A DNA stretch of 64,000 bases, taken from contig WSYJ01000012.1 of assembly GCA_020186115.1 (NCBI GenBank), positions 16,001 to 80,000 on the forward strand, in the 5' to 3' direction. A program made the position numbers and the translations under genes. Source of the DNA: Histomonas meleagridis. Taxonomy: Eukaryota > Parabasalia > Tritrichomonadida > Dientamoebidae. This document shows positions 49,370 to 59,859 of this stretch, in pieces (within the stretch, counting starts at the first letter, position 1; each line of letters starts with the position of its first letter). The notes under the pieces are model-generated. The model had not been told where the DNA came from and did no database searches. It worked only from the letters and a program-made list of their open reading frames with translations.

Positions 49370-50254
49370 TTGAACAAATTTTGATCGTTTTACCATTATT
49401 TTCACAAAAAATTGAGTAAAAAAGTTTATGAGCTGGAGAATTTATGCATTCATCCTTATGTTTTTTATATTTTTTCTTCCAGTTTGATCATTTCCAAACT
49501 ATAATGTGCAGACATAAATGGTGGGAAATGAAAGAATTCTAAATGAAAAAAAATTAAATTTAAAGCAAATTCATCAGGTACTTTACCAAGTTAACTTCTT
49601 CTGTTGCCTCCAACATCATAAAACCCTTGTCAATTGACAAAGATTTTAGAACATTAAATATATAAATTTTATGTATTTATCAGATTTTCGATTACAAAGT
49701 GACATAAATAACAATTGATGAATCAGCTAATGAGTATGATTTTTGGAATAAATGAGAACTTGGTTTATAATGCGACAAAAACAAGGTGTAATTAGTATAC
49801 ACTGAATTAACCACATAAAAATTCTAATGCATTATGCACTCCAATTATCTGTGCATTAAAATTATTTCTGACTTTGTTTGAAGCTGATAGTATTAGATAT
49901 CTTAAAATACCTCTGATAATCTTCTGATATGAAATGGTGATTTAGAATCATGTCATAAATAACATATTTTGATCCTTAATTTATTAAGAGTTCCTGCTCC
50001 CACAAGCAAAGAGATAAATTGATTATTTCTTGTACATATGGTGTTTTTCTACCCTCCGATATCATTTGCATTTGCATCTATCATTGATAGAATTTCCTTT
50101 TCGTATTATTTCCATCAATCGTCAAACACAAACATTTATCAGTTAATTACACTTTAAAAGAAAAATATTCGAATTTTTTTATTAATATTAATTTTCTAAA
50201 ATTATTTTTAAATTTTAACAACATAAAACGCAAAGATAAGTAACCACATATATT
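49370..50254. other. Intergenic with decayed coding fragments
   Basis: No intact gene. Between about 49720 and 50130 the minus strand shows short coding-like pieces separated by stops (SMIDANANDIGG, TRNNQFISLLVGAGTLNKL, SPFHIRRLSEVF). They suggest an old gene or transposon remnant, which I cannot assign. 50140-50254 is the 3' flank of the BspA-like gene. Confidence 0.35.
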
Positions 50255-53200
50255 TTAACCGAAGTCATCCATTACCGCCTCCACCAATTCATGTGCTTCA
50301 TTTTCTTCTGCATGTACTTTATGTAAGAACTTATAATTTACAAATATCATAATCAAAATCGCCACAAACACTAAACATCCGAGAGCTATCAAAACTATTT
50401 GATACACTTCGAGACTTTTAATATGTTTTTTTTCAGTTTCAGGGCAATACATTTTAATCTTATCTTCATCCATATTAAGTTGTAACATTTTCCATATTTT
50501 ATTAAATGTACAATTATCTTTATTACAATAATTATCATAATCATCGATATGAGGCAAACAAACAATAATTGGGTAATAAGACACTAATTTCGATTGATTT
50601 ATTGGTATAATATTTGAAGAAATTAAAAAATCGTTTGAGAATTCTTTTGGTGGATCTGAATTGAAAGAAAATTTCCCTAACGAAGTACAATTATTAAATA
50701 TATTTAAATCGGATTCATTCACTGTTTGAAGTGATGGCATATAAACAATTCGAAGGTTATAACAATTATTAAAATGATAATCGCCACTTAATAATGTATA
50801 TAAATTTGGGAAATGTACAGTTTCTAATGATATACAATTAGAAAATGATTCAGATGAAAGAGATGTTAACTTTGGAAATGTTACATTAACTAATGATATA
50901 CAATTCATAAAACATCGTTTTCCAATGAATTTAACAAAATTAAAATGTACATTAACTAAATTATTACAATTTTCAAACGCTGATTGATCAATTGATATAG
51001 CAATTGATTTAATTGTTTGTAAATTTCGACAATTATAAAATGCAAATTGTTGAATTACACTAACATTTGATATTTCAATATTTGTTAATGATATACAATT
51101 ATAAAATGAATATTTACATATGATAACAGCATTATTTAATTTCACGGAATTTAAATTAATACAATTTTCAAATGCATAATCATCAATCAAAATAATATCA
51201 AGTGAAATTTCTCTTAATGAAGTACATGAGCTAAATACTGAAATTCCAATAATTATAAGTTTAGGGAAATTAATATTACTTAAAGATATACAATTAGAAA
51301 ATACAAAATCTCCTAAAGAAGTTAAATTTGGTAAAATTAAATTTGTTAATTTAGTACAATTAGAAAATGATTGTGTACCAATATTATCAATATTTGGCAA
51401 TGAAACGGATTCCAAATTAATACAATTACTAAATGTATTATATCCACAATTAACTAAAGATGGTAAATTAATATTTTTTAAAGAAATACAATTTTCAAAT
51501 GTTGAGTTTTCACATTCTTTTAATAATGGTAAATCAATTAATGTTAATTTGGTACAATTTAAAAATGTTGCAGATTTACATTTAATTAAATTATTAAAAT
51601 GAATTTCTTCTAATTCATGAAAATTAGCAAATGTATAACTACCAAAACTTCGAATATTTTTATGTTCCATTGATCGAATAATATTATCATTATTATTAAT
51701 AAATGTATAATCTCCAATACTTAATAAATTTGGAGTATTTTCTTCAAATGTATTTATGTCATCTAAAAAATTTATATTTTTCATGAAATAATTACCGACA
51801 TTTTGTAAAGAATTTAATTTAAATGAAGTTAAAAAATTTTCTTCACATTCATTAAATGGATTATTCCCTAAAGATATTAAATTTTCGAAACCTATTGGTT
51901 TAAAATTCTTACAACCGAACAAAAGATTATCACCAGCAATTTCTAATTTAGGGGCCATAAAATATTGTAAATTACTACAAAACGCTAAACAATTATTACC
52001 TACAATCTTTAAATTTGGTAATTCAACATTATATAAATTAGTACAATTATAACAAAAATTATTTCCAATGTTTTCTAATGAATCAAATGTTATTGTATGT
52101 AATGGACAATTCTTTAAAAAGTTATTTGGAGCTTGAATTAAATTCGGCATTTTAATTGATTCTAAATTCTTACTTGATGTTAATATTAATGATTCTTTTG
52201 ATATTTTTTTAATTCCATTTAAATATATACTTTGTAAACATGGACAATCTTCTAGAATCATATTACCAATTGTTTTAAGTTTCCCCATATAAATTGTTGA
52301 TAATTTTATACAGCCTTGGAATGAATAATTTCCACATGTTTCTAAATTTGTTAAATTTATGCTGATTAATGTCCAACAATCTTTAAATGAATTTTCTTGA
52401 ATTTTGACAAAGCTTTCGGCTCCATTTAATGTATATAAATTTGTACAATGTTCAAACGCGCCTTGTTCGATAATTTTAGCATTAATATTAATTGATTTTA
52501 ATGAAATACAATAATAAAATGATTCATTCCCAATAACATTTGCCTCATAATTAGTAAATTCAGTTAGTTGATAACAATATGCAAAACTATTTTGACCAAC
52601 TGTTGATGCATTAGGAAAATTGACTTCTGTTAATTTAGTACATAAATAAAAGGAATATTCGCCAATGGATTCTGCATGAAGAAATTCCGCTTTAACAATA
52701 TTAGTGCATGAATAAAAACTATATGGTGATATAGATGTGATTTCAGATGCAAATGAAAGATCAACTAAACTCGAACATCCGATAAATGATGAACCACCAA
52801 TACTTGTTGGTTTACATGTAATTGTTTGTAATGAAGAACATGAATCAAATGTATTTGGCCCTATCGTCTTTGCTTTTTGAATCGAAACCGTTACGAGCGA
52901 TCGGCAACTGACAAATGCTAAATTTTCGGTACTTTGAACATTGTTTGCAGTAAATGATACTAAAGAAGTACAAAATGCAAACGCAGATATTCCGATAGTA
53001 TTGGCATTGGAAAATTGTGCTTTATTAATTTGAGAACAGCCATAAAATGAATAAGACGGTATCACATCAATTTTTGAAGAAAAAGATATGTCAACTAATG
53101 ACGTACACATGTAAAAGGAACTTTCACCAATAACTTGTAATTGAGAATTAATTGTTTTGAGATTTTCACATTCCATGAAAGAACTATCAGAAACAGCCAC

Positions 53201-53635
53201 AAGCCTTGGAGAATTTACAGTGGTTAGTAAAGTACATGAATAAAATGCATATTGGCGAATTTCTTTAACTTCTGAAAATGAAACACTTTTAAGGTTGCTA
53301 CACGTATCGAATGAAGAAGAACCAATAACATCAAGAGTTCCTTCAATTGTCACTTCTTCAAGAAAATTAAAAAAAGAAAATAAATTATCTGGAATTTGTC
53401 CTCTTTCGAATTCGACTTTTGATGCTCTTAAAAAATGAATTTGTGTTAGGTACTGTTTGCTTTGTAACATGTCTTCTATCCTTAATATTCCGTTTGAAAT
53501 TTCAATTCCATCAAAATCGGGAAAATCAATAATTGCTTCTAACAAAGTTTCACCATATGTTTGGTTCTTTACATCCCCATAGTATACAATGACATCAAGG
53601 AGATAAATTCCTTGAATAAAAATAAAAAACATCAT
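50255..53635 (-). CDS. BspA-like leucine-rich-repeat surface protein, type I membrane
   Basis: 1126 aa starting MMFFIFIQGIYLLDVIVYYG, a probable signal peptide. Residues about 65-960 are some 35-40 copies of the roughly 23-residue LRR_5 (treponemal BspA) unit, of form F-xx-C-xx-L-xx-I-x-F-P-xxxx-I-G-xx-(S/A)-F; for example FENCISLKNINLPSLVNCGY and FSNCTKLTNLILPNLTSLGD. A Cys-rich juxtamembrane part (YDNYCNKDNCTF) precedes one transmembrane helix near 1072-1098 and a 28-residue acidic tail (HAEENEAHELVEAV). BspA-like proteins are the largest surface family of trichomonads and are implicated in binding host cells, mucin and bacteria. A GGTGCCCCAAAAAAT box lies 16 bases upstream of the start. 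Confidence 0.92.
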   Translation of the reverse strand: MMFFIFIQGIYLLDVIVYYGDVKNQTYGETLLEAIIDFPDFDGIEISNGILRIEDMLQSKQYLTQIHFLRASKVEFERGQIPDNLFSFFNFLEEVTIEGTLDVIGSSSFDTCSNLKSVSFSEVKEIRQYAFYSCTLLTTVNSPRLVAVSDSSFMECENLKTINSQLQVIGESSFYMCTSLVDISFSSKIDVIPSYSFYGCSQINKAQFSNANTIGISAFAFCTSLVSFTANNVQSTENLAFVSCRSLVTVSIQKAKTIGPNTFDSCSSLQTITCKPTSIGGSSFIGCSSLVDLSFASEITSISPYSFYSCTNIVKAEFLHAESIGEYSFYLCTKLTEVNFPNASTVGQNSFAYCYQLTEFTNYEANVIGNESFYYCISLKSININAKIIEQGAFEHCTNLYTLNGAESFVKIQENSFKDCWTLISINLTNLETCGNYSFQGCIKLSTIYMGKLKTIGNMILEDCPCLQSIYLNGIKKISKESLILTSSKNLESIKMPNLIQAPNNFLKNCPLHTITFDSLENIGNNFCYNCTNLYNVELPNLKIVGNNCLAFCSNLQYFMAPKLEIAGDNLLFGCKNFKPIGFENLISLGNNPFNECEENFLTSFKLNSLQNVGNYFMKNINFLDDINTFEENTPNLLSIGDYTFINNNDNIIRSMEHKNIRSFGSYTFANFHELEEIHFNNLIKCKSATFLNCTKLTLIDLPLLKECENSTFENCISLKNINLPSLVNCGYNTFSNCINLESVSLPNIDNIGTQSFSNCTKLTNLILPNLTSLGDFVFSNCISLSNINFPKLIIIGISVFSSCTSLREISLDIILIDDYAFENCINLNSVKLNNAVIICKYSFYNCISLTNIEISNVSVIQQFAFYNCRNLQTIKSIAISIDQSAFENCNNLVNVHFNFVKFIGKRCFMNCISLVNVTFPKLTSLSSESFSNCISLETVHFPNLYTLLSGDYHFNNCYNLRIVYMPSLQTVNESDLNIFNNCTSLGKFSFNSDPPKEFSNDFLISSNIIPINQSKLVSYYPIIVCLPHIDDYDNYCNKDNCTFNKIWKMLQLNMDEDKIKMYCPETEKKHIKSLEVYQIVLIALGCLVFVAILIMIFVNYKFLHKVHAEENEAHELVEAVMDDFG

Positions 53636-53651
53636 TTCAAACTACACTTAA

Positions 53652-53666
53652 TTTTTTGGGGCACCT
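53652..53666 (-). promoter_or_regulatory. GGTGCCCCAAAAAAT box upstream of the BspA-like gene
   Basis: Read on the coding strand, GGTGCCCCAAAAAAT ends 16 bases before the ATG. VPS13 carries GGCGCCCCAAAAAAT 7 bases before its ATG, in the same orientation. Same strand sense and near-identity suggest a shared core-promoter or 5'-UTR element. Confidence 0.4.
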
Positions 53667-54496
53667 ACTCCAACCGTAAATATTAAAATACGAATATCCT
53701 ATGTTATAAAAATAAATAATATAAATTTTCAATAAAATATAACAAAACATTTATAGGTCATATAAAATTATATAAATTTTATCTTAATATATTAAGTGCA
53801 TGATTTGATTAATTTTCTCCAGAAAAAAACAAGAAAAGTGGCAATTGTGCAAAGTAAAGAATCGTTGAATTATCATGATAAATAAAGTATAATTATTATA
53901 TTAAGTGTTTGATAAGATTTATGACAAAAATCAGAATGAAAAATCGAACACATTTATAAGTATATTTTATTTTCATTTTTTCCGATAATATAGTGCATAT
54001 AACTTTTTTCAATAATTTGTACTATTATTTACAAATGATAAATATAGAAATTTGCAGGAAATTTTTAAAATCATTTCTAGTATATTTTATGAAATATACT
54101 ACGTGTAGGTATCATACATGTATGTTGAATGATATTTATTTTCGTAATAAATTCATGCATGAATCAAATATATCGTTCCATCATAAATTTATGGATAAAA
54201 ATTAGGAGGGGGAAAAAAAAAATAGGGAAAAAAAACATGAGGTAAGCATGCTTGTTATGAATTACTTAAAAAATTTCCAGCCGCATTCACCTGGAAATTG
54301 AGACCACGTTTATGGTTATCCCTATTTTAAAAAAATCTCATTGGATAGTAAATATACTCAAATGTTCACTTTCAAAATATATTTTTTTTATTTCTATAAT
54401 TTCATTATTAAGGGAGTTAGTGTTTGCTCATTACTTTTTGTCCCCCTGCATTAATACACAAAAAAACAAAACAAAACAAAAAATAATTTGATTTTA
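53667..54496. other. Intergenic, small stem-loop, no gene
   Basis: Very AT-rich. AATTTCCAG (54272-54280) and CTGGAAATT (54291-54299) form a perfect 9-bp stem with a 10-base loop; AAGCATGCTT (54244-54253) is a palindrome just before it. Purine-rich GGAGGGGGAAAAAAAAAA and GGGAAAAAAA runs lie at 54206-54236. A small structured RNA is conceivable, but no family is recognised. Confidence 0.4.
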
Positions 54497-55912
54497 TTAA
54501 AACATATTTTCATTAAATTCTATTGCATCTAAAAATTCATTAGCTAATTCAGCAATTTTTGGTATTTCGCACATCTTTAATTCTAACATTGGCTCAATTA
54601 CATCTTCCTTTATAAATATCTCATTGAACGCACTTTCAGTGTAATGCTTTTTTTTTGCGACCATTGCGAGATTATAAAGAACACTTAAGATTTTACCTGT
54701 TTGGCAAAAATCTAAATCTAAAAACTCAACCAAAAAATCCATAAAACCATTTTCGATAATATATACCACAACAACAGTTGGTCCATATGCTAAATCATTT
54801 ACAAGTGCAAGCGCTTCTTTTCTCAATTCGAAGTTACCGTTTTCAAAGAATATTTTTAACCTTTCGAATCCATTCGAATATAAAAAATCCAAATATTTAA
54901 GTTCTTGTTGTCTTTTCTCTAAAAATTTTCGTATTATTCGACATACTAAAACAGGCGCATCACTAAATTCATTCATTTCATTAGGGAAATAATTGAGATC
55001 CATAAATCGCTCAATAAAATCCTTTAAATTAATGTGAAGATAACATTTATCAGTGCTCATAATATCTGCACAAATTAAAAGTGCCATGTATTGATATTTA
55101 CAAGAATTCATTCCAAAGTCATTCGATAACAAATATACAAAAATAATTTCTTCGAAATGTTTTTGATGTTCGAGTAGAAAATCATAAAGTTGGGAACTAT
55201 ATAAACAAAGAAAATGAAATGCATCAAGTGAAACACAGCGAAGGTGATGAATATCAAATAAGTTTGGTTGATCTGTTAAGCTAAATCGAAGTGTTTCGAG
55301 AATATTAGTAAAATTATCAATCGTATCATTTTCAGATGTAAGATGTTTGGCTTTCATACGAAGATACTCGCCACGGAGATTTAAATTATGATCAAATTGA
55401 ATGAAAAAAAACAAGAAATTCTCGCCAAAAAGGTTGTTGATGATTGGTGAACAAAGTGGATACTTATGAGAAATATGGAGAATAAGACGAAGAAGCACAA
55501 GTTGAAAGTGCTTGGGAATAATTTGGAATAAATTGAGAAAAAGTTCAAATATATTATTTTCAAGAAATACTTCGAAATTAGTTTCATTAGTACGTACATA
55601 AAGCGTATCAAAAACTGTGATTCCTGGTAAATAAAAACGTTCTGCATTTTCTGGTAAAAAGCAAAAAAATAAGGATTGAATAACTTCTTCATCATATGCA
55701 CAAGTTGGAAGTGGACTGCTCTTTAAATGTCCTTTGAGTTGTAACTCATGTTGATCAACCAAGTTTTGTAACGAAAAAGAATCATTATTTTTTATGAATG
55801 TTATAAAATTATTGAAAAATGGTTCAATCCATGATTCATCATATATTTGACTAGTAGTATCAAGACTTAAAACAGAGGTTTTCGAAAAATTGCTTCCTTT
55901 GTAGGAATCCAT
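54497..55912 (-). CDS. Armadillo/helical-repeat protein of unknown function
   Basis: 471 aa from the ATG at 55912 (MDSYKGSNFSKTS). After a Ser-rich N-terminus the chain is a series of amphipathic helices (FELFLNLFQIIPKHFQLVLL, then GFERLKIFFENGNFELRKEALALVNDLA), like armadillo repeats. There are no membrane or enzyme motifs. Trichomonad genomes encode many such short ARM-fold proteins of unknown role. The coding strand upstream has CTCGGCGCCAAG directly before the ATG and CAACGACCGTTT about 45 bases before it. Confidence 0.55.
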   Translation of the reverse strand: MDSYKGSNFSKTSVLSLDTTSQIYDESWIEPFFNNFITFIKNNDSFSLQNLVDQHELQLKGHLKSSPLPTCAYDEEVIQSLFFCFLPENAERFYLPGITVFDTLYVRTNETNFEVFLENNIFELFLNLFQIIPKHFQLVLLRLILHISHKYPLCSPIINNLFGENFLFFFIQFDHNLNLRGEYLRMKAKHLTSENDTIDNFTNILETLRFSLTDQPNLFDIHHLRCVSLDAFHFLCLYSSQLYDFLLEHQKHFEEIIFVYLLSNDFGMNSCKYQYMALLICADIMSTDKCYLHINLKDFIERFMDLNYFPNEMNEFSDAPVLVCRIIRKFLEKRQQELKYLDFLYSNGFERLKIFFENGNFELRKEALALVNDLAYGPTVVVVYIIENGFMDFLVEFLDLDFCQTGKILSVLYNLAMVAKKKHYTESAFNEIFIKEDVIEPMLELKMCEIPKIAELANEFLDAIEFNENMF

Positions 55913-56310
55913 CTTGGCGCCGAGGAGTACGTTTGTTTAGCGAGGTTGCAATCAAATAAACGGTCGTTGAAGATTGGGAATAATAACCAAAAAAATTCAA
56001 ATTAAAAGAGATGTTGAGTGAGACAAATCATCAGGTGGTTTATGGTGCTGCATTAAGAGTTTCAGGAGTTGATTCTGTCTTAAAGAAGTTCTTTAAATTA
56101 ACAAATATACGAATTAATTAAATTTTGTAATGCCTTGCAGATATTGTAGATGTTGATATTCAAATGACCGTTCTAAACTGTAAAATATACCAATGAAACG
56201 TGTACATATGGAAAATCTTTCTTACTCTTTCTTACTTAAATTTAATCACAATGATTTTAATAATGAAACAACAAAAATTACAAATAAATAAAATTTCAAT
56301 TTATTCATTT
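55913..56310. other. Intergenic between the ARM-like and RalGAP-like genes
   Basis: Holds the promoter of the ARM-like gene at its left end: TTGGCGCC adjacent to the start and AACGGTCGTT at 55962-55971. The remainder to 56310 has no coding or structural feature; its last part is the 3' flank of the RalGAP-like gene. Confidence 0.4.
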
Positions 56311-59300
56311 TTATTGCAAATCATGCAAAATATTTATTTCTTCATTTTCGCCCAACTTTTTGCATAATTCGGAAAGTACCACTCTTCTTTCTCTAATTGT
56401 TTTCTTGTTATATTTCTCTAATGCTTCCACACAATACGTAATACAAAATGCCAAAGTTTTAGCGTCCATTATTTGTTCCAAAGCGAAAGGAGACATATTA
56501 TCATCTATTGATTTAATCCCCGTTACTGAGTACATACCCAATTCGTTTGGTTTTATCACCAAAACAATTTGTGTATCGTCACTACTTTTTGAATAGTTTA
56601 TTCTGAAGTTTGATTCATTAAAAATAATTTTAATTGGCGAATTTAATTGTATTAATTTCTCCAATTGTTTATTATCAAAATTATCTATTAAAGCAGGAGA
56701 CAAGAATGCCGCAAAACAATTTGAACAATTTAAAGCAGGAACTGAACATTTTAATTTTGGCCAATTTCTTTTATTTGATGCTTTTTCAGATATAACAATA
56801 TTTTCTGCGATATTATTTAAGAAGTTTAACATCAAAGGCGTCATTCGATTTAATTGGTTAACATTATAATTTATTTCTTTATCCGAAGGTAATAAATGTA
56901 TAATTTTAATTGGTAGCAAAATAGTTTCACTACATAAGTCAAAGTCTTGAATTGCTTTCTTGATAAGTCCTTCATCAGTTTGTTGTCTAATGTCTGATTT
57001 ATTATTTGCTTCAAGCATTCCAAGTGTCGAAAGGAAGTCAATAACTTTCGGACGTTGTGAAGGTCCATGAAATCCGAACGGATAATATTCTCCGAATTCA
57101 TTCCAATTTATAATTGTTTCATTATCATTTTTATATTTCTTTAAAAGAATTTCATCTTCTTCATTTAAATTGTTTGGATTTATCGTATTAAAATCAATGA
57201 ATTTAATCGGAGGAAATACTTTCTTTAGATCTACATCCATAGCTTTAGGATATTCGACTTTAATTGTTTCCTTTTTCTCGAATTCTAATGATTTAGGAGT
57301 CGAAAGATTTCCTTGATAATCATCGGTAAGTGTCCAAATTGATTTCCCAAATGGACCACGCGCAAATATTATGTATGGTGGAGTCGAATCATTTTTCTCA
57401 ATGAATGATACTAATAATGATTTACCAACTGTATAATAATGGATTTTAGTATCATTTAATCCAAGTTTTTCGATTACCGAATTTTCATTAATCTCAAAAT
57501 CAGAATCAATTTTATGTGAATATATATCTTTAAGTGGAATATGTAAATTAATTCGTGCTCGAATATAATCAAATAAATGATTTAATTCAGGAAATATATG
57601 TTTAAATTGATTCCCTTTTTTAGATGATGAACGTGATGATATTTGAAATGAATCATTACTCTCAAATAACTTTGTGTTCTTACTTAATGCTCGATCTTTT
57701 GATAAAGCCATTTTAATTGATGATGACTTTTTCTTTGTTGAGATTTCTGGTTGTGAAAACATTTGATTTCGTTTATCATTTGTTTCTGATTTATGTCGCT
57801 TATTATCATATTCATGTAAAATGTTCGATACAAATGAACAATAATTAAATACTGAGTCAACATTCTTCGGTTTGTTGAAATATGTCGGATAATATTCAAC
57901 AACATTTAATAATAATTGAAGTGTCGAAAGTAAAAGTTTTGGTTTATCACGAACTACATGTGTATTAAGTGTTGTGAACTTATCGAATATTAATGTTATG
58001 ATATAATCGTCAACATCTTTAATACCTTTATTCCGTATAACTAATGATATATATAATATAAATGATATCGAAAATGTAGAATTTGAATCAACAAACTTTT
58101 GGAATGTTGTGAATTTATTAATACTTTCTTTAAGAATTTGAAATATATTAATGTTCGGATTAAGAAATGACATTGGATTCATTAATAATTTAAATCGAAT
58201 GGTTGGATAATTCTCTGATATTTGCCAAAGAAGTTCAAAACATTTCGATGATTTTTCAAAAGATGTTGAATCATTATGTAATACTTCAGTAGAAGAAAGA
58301 TATAATGTAGAAATATTTAATATATCTTTCTCTGTAAGTTCTTTAGGTTGAAACTTAGAAATAAAGTCAAGTGACAAATGTGAGATGAACGGTAACGTAG
58401 CGGTTTGCGTTGAAAATATTGTATAAGCATTCTGAATAAATGAAAAAACCGTTTTGCTCTGTTCAATTGTAATTGATGAAAATGATGCAATATAACGGCG
58501 AATCTCTTCATCAACTTTGTCAAGTTCAAAATAAGAAATGATCTTCAGAAGAGAAATGATGTTAATGGAATATCCTTCATCACATTCTGATGGTAACGAA
58601 AATGTAAGGAACCGACCAAATAACTTCAGAAAACTTTGGGCTGGAAACTTAACACAATAAAGTCCTTTACTTGACTTGGAAGAGATTTCAAGAGCTTTGT
58701 TTGTCATGGAGGAGATGGCTTTGTATACATTTTCAATAACATCGGGATGTTTATGGATTTGTTTAAAATCAAGAGAATATAATGTTTGATGAAAAAGAAA
58801 AGCAATGGTGCTTTTGTCAACAGGAGTTGAATCAAGATAATATCCTTGGCTAAAGAGTGGTTTTTCGTATTCAATATTATAATATTTCGATATCATAAAA
58901 TTGAATATTGTAGTACTCAAAATATTCCAACATTTTGCAAAATCAATGTCAACGCTCCATCTGTGTGAGTATTTATTTAAAACTGCCCATACTTCAGGAT
59001 CTTTAATTCCTGATAAATGAATAACGGAAAAACAGCATGAAATAGCATTCCTCTTTAAAATAGATGACTCAACAACGCTGAGGTGTCCTGCGAAATTGGT
59101 TTGTAATAACTTATCAACAATTGCTACTAATATGTAAAATAATGTTGTCCATGTTTCTTTTTCAAAATATTTGCCTTTTACAACATGAACATACGAGTAA
59201 TCATTAATTATTTCCAAAAGAAGGTCATAGAAATCATGATCAAATTTAGTGTTTGGTGCAAGTTTCATTTCAAATGGTTTTGAAAGTTGTTTAAAGATTC

Positions 59301-59637
59301 TTCGAATAAATTTGTTTTGTCTTTTATTGTCACCAAAAATAGATGTTTCTTCAAGCCATCTTCTATAAAAATTTCTTGCGATAATCATAAATTTATTTTC
59401 ATGAACATATAAGGATAATGCTATACCCATAAATTCCATTAATATTTTGACTCGCTTTTTTGTATCAATTGAAACAGCGTCTAAATTTCTTCCTATTGAT
59501 TCTACAACTTTTTTTGATGCTTCAACGATTGTAGGATAATCATAAGTTAAAAATGCATAATCTTTTGAGTCATCTTCAAGGAGCTTATTTTCTATGAGTG
59601 ATTCAAGCATAAAATGCACAGTGTACTCTCCATACAT
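56311..59637 (-). CDS. RalGAP/tuberin-like protein with diverged Rap-GAP domain
   Basis: 1108 aa from the ATG at 59637 (MYGEYTVHFM). Residues 1 to about 600 are helical repeats. A Ser/Lys-rich linker lies at 600-680. The C-terminal part follows the RalGAP/tuberin order: IIFARGPFGKSIWTL near 764 (the GxxGxxxW strand that precedes the GAP domain), RPKVIDFLSTLGML near 860 (the FLxxLGW position), SPIKIIFNESNFRINY near 1005 (IVWSEHxRDYR position), VLVIKPNELGMYSV near 1025 and a final RERRVVLSEL helix. The strand with the catalytic Asn thumb (HxxNDxV) is not recognisable. It may be a non-catalytic subunit, as RalGAP-beta, or a heavily diverged GAP for Ral/Rheb-type GTPases. Confidence 0.6.
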   Translation of the reverse strand: MYGEYTVHFMLESLIENKLLEDDSKDYAFLTYDYPTIVEASKKVVESIGRNLDAVSIDTKKRVKILMEFMGIALSLYVHENKFMIIARNFYRRWLEETSIFGDNKRQNKFIRRIFKQLSKPFEMKLAPNTKFDHDFYDLLLEIINDYSYVHVVKGKYFEKETWTTLFYILVAIVDKLLQTNFAGHLSVVESSILKRNAISCCFSVIHLSGIKDPEVWAVLNKYSHRWSVDIDFAKCWNILSTTIFNFMISKYYNIEYEKPLFSQGYYLDSTPVDKSTIAFLFHQTLYSLDFKQIHKHPDVIENVYKAISSMTNKALEISSKSSKGLYCVKFPAQSFLKLFGRFLTFSLPSECDEGYSINIISLLKIISYFELDKVDEEIRRYIASFSSITIEQSKTVFSFIQNAYTIFSTQTATLPFISHLSLDFISKFQPKELTEKDILNISTLYLSSTEVLHNDSTSFEKSSKCFELLWQISENYPTIRFKLLMNPMSFLNPNINIFQILKESINKFTTFQKFVDSNSTFSISFILYISLVIRNKGIKDVDDYIITLIFDKFTTLNTHVVRDKPKLLLSTLQLLLNVVEYYPTYFNKPKNVDSVFNYCSFVSNILHEYDNKRHKSETNDKRNQMFSQPEISTKKKSSSIKMALSKDRALSKNTKLFESNDSFQISSRSSSKKGNQFKHIFPELNHLFDYIRARINLHIPLKDIYSHKIDSDFEINENSVIEKLGLNDTKIHYYTVGKSLLVSFIEKNDSTPPYIIFARGPFGKSIWTLTDDYQGNLSTPKSLEFEKKETIKVEYPKAMDVDLKKVFPPIKFIDFNTINPNNLNEEDEILLKKYKNDNETIINWNEFGEYYPFGFHGPSQRPKVIDFLSTLGMLEANNKSDIRQQTDEGLIKKAIQDFDLCSETILLPIKIIHLLPSDKEINYNVNQLNRMTPLMLNFLNNIAENIVISEKASNKRNWPKLKCSVPALNCSNCFAAFLSPALIDNFDNKQLEKLIQLNSPIKIIFNESNFRINYSKSSDDTQIVLVIKPNELGMYSVTGIKSIDDNMSPFALEQIMDAKTLAFCITYCVEALEKYNKKTIRERRVVLSELCKKLGENEEINILHDLQ

Positions 59638-59652
59638 TTTGTCGCCTTATTA

Positions 59653-59659
59653 GACGATA
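59653..59659 (-). promoter_or_regulatory. TATCGTC, candidate Myb site
   Basis: On the coding strand CCCTATCGTCTAATAAGG places TATCGTC 16 bases before the ATG at 59637. It is the same heptamer and orientation as upstream of the 3141 gene. Confidence 0.35.
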
Positions 59660-59859
59660 GGGTTTTTTTTTACAACTTTTTCCAAAAGCGTTTTCATTGA
59701 AATTGTGGTGGACCCAATCAATGTGATCTTTTTACGTCAGTCAATTTTCTATACTTTAGATACTAAACGATATGGAGCCGTTACTACAGGCATAAATATT
59801 TCACATGACATTTCTTTTATCAAATATAAATTTTTATTTATGAAAATATTATTTGGTTT

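Noticed and set aside
53993-54205. 70-codon plus-strand frame in the gap after the BspA-like gene
   Set aside because: Low-complexity AT-rich sequence rich in F, Y, I and N without conserved pattern; no support as a gene.
54225-54260. U1 snRNA-like 5' end (GCTTACCTC on the minus strand)
   Set aside because: The conserved trichomonad 5' splice site is GTATGT, which this sequence would not pair with properly, and no Sm site or U1 stem structure follows.
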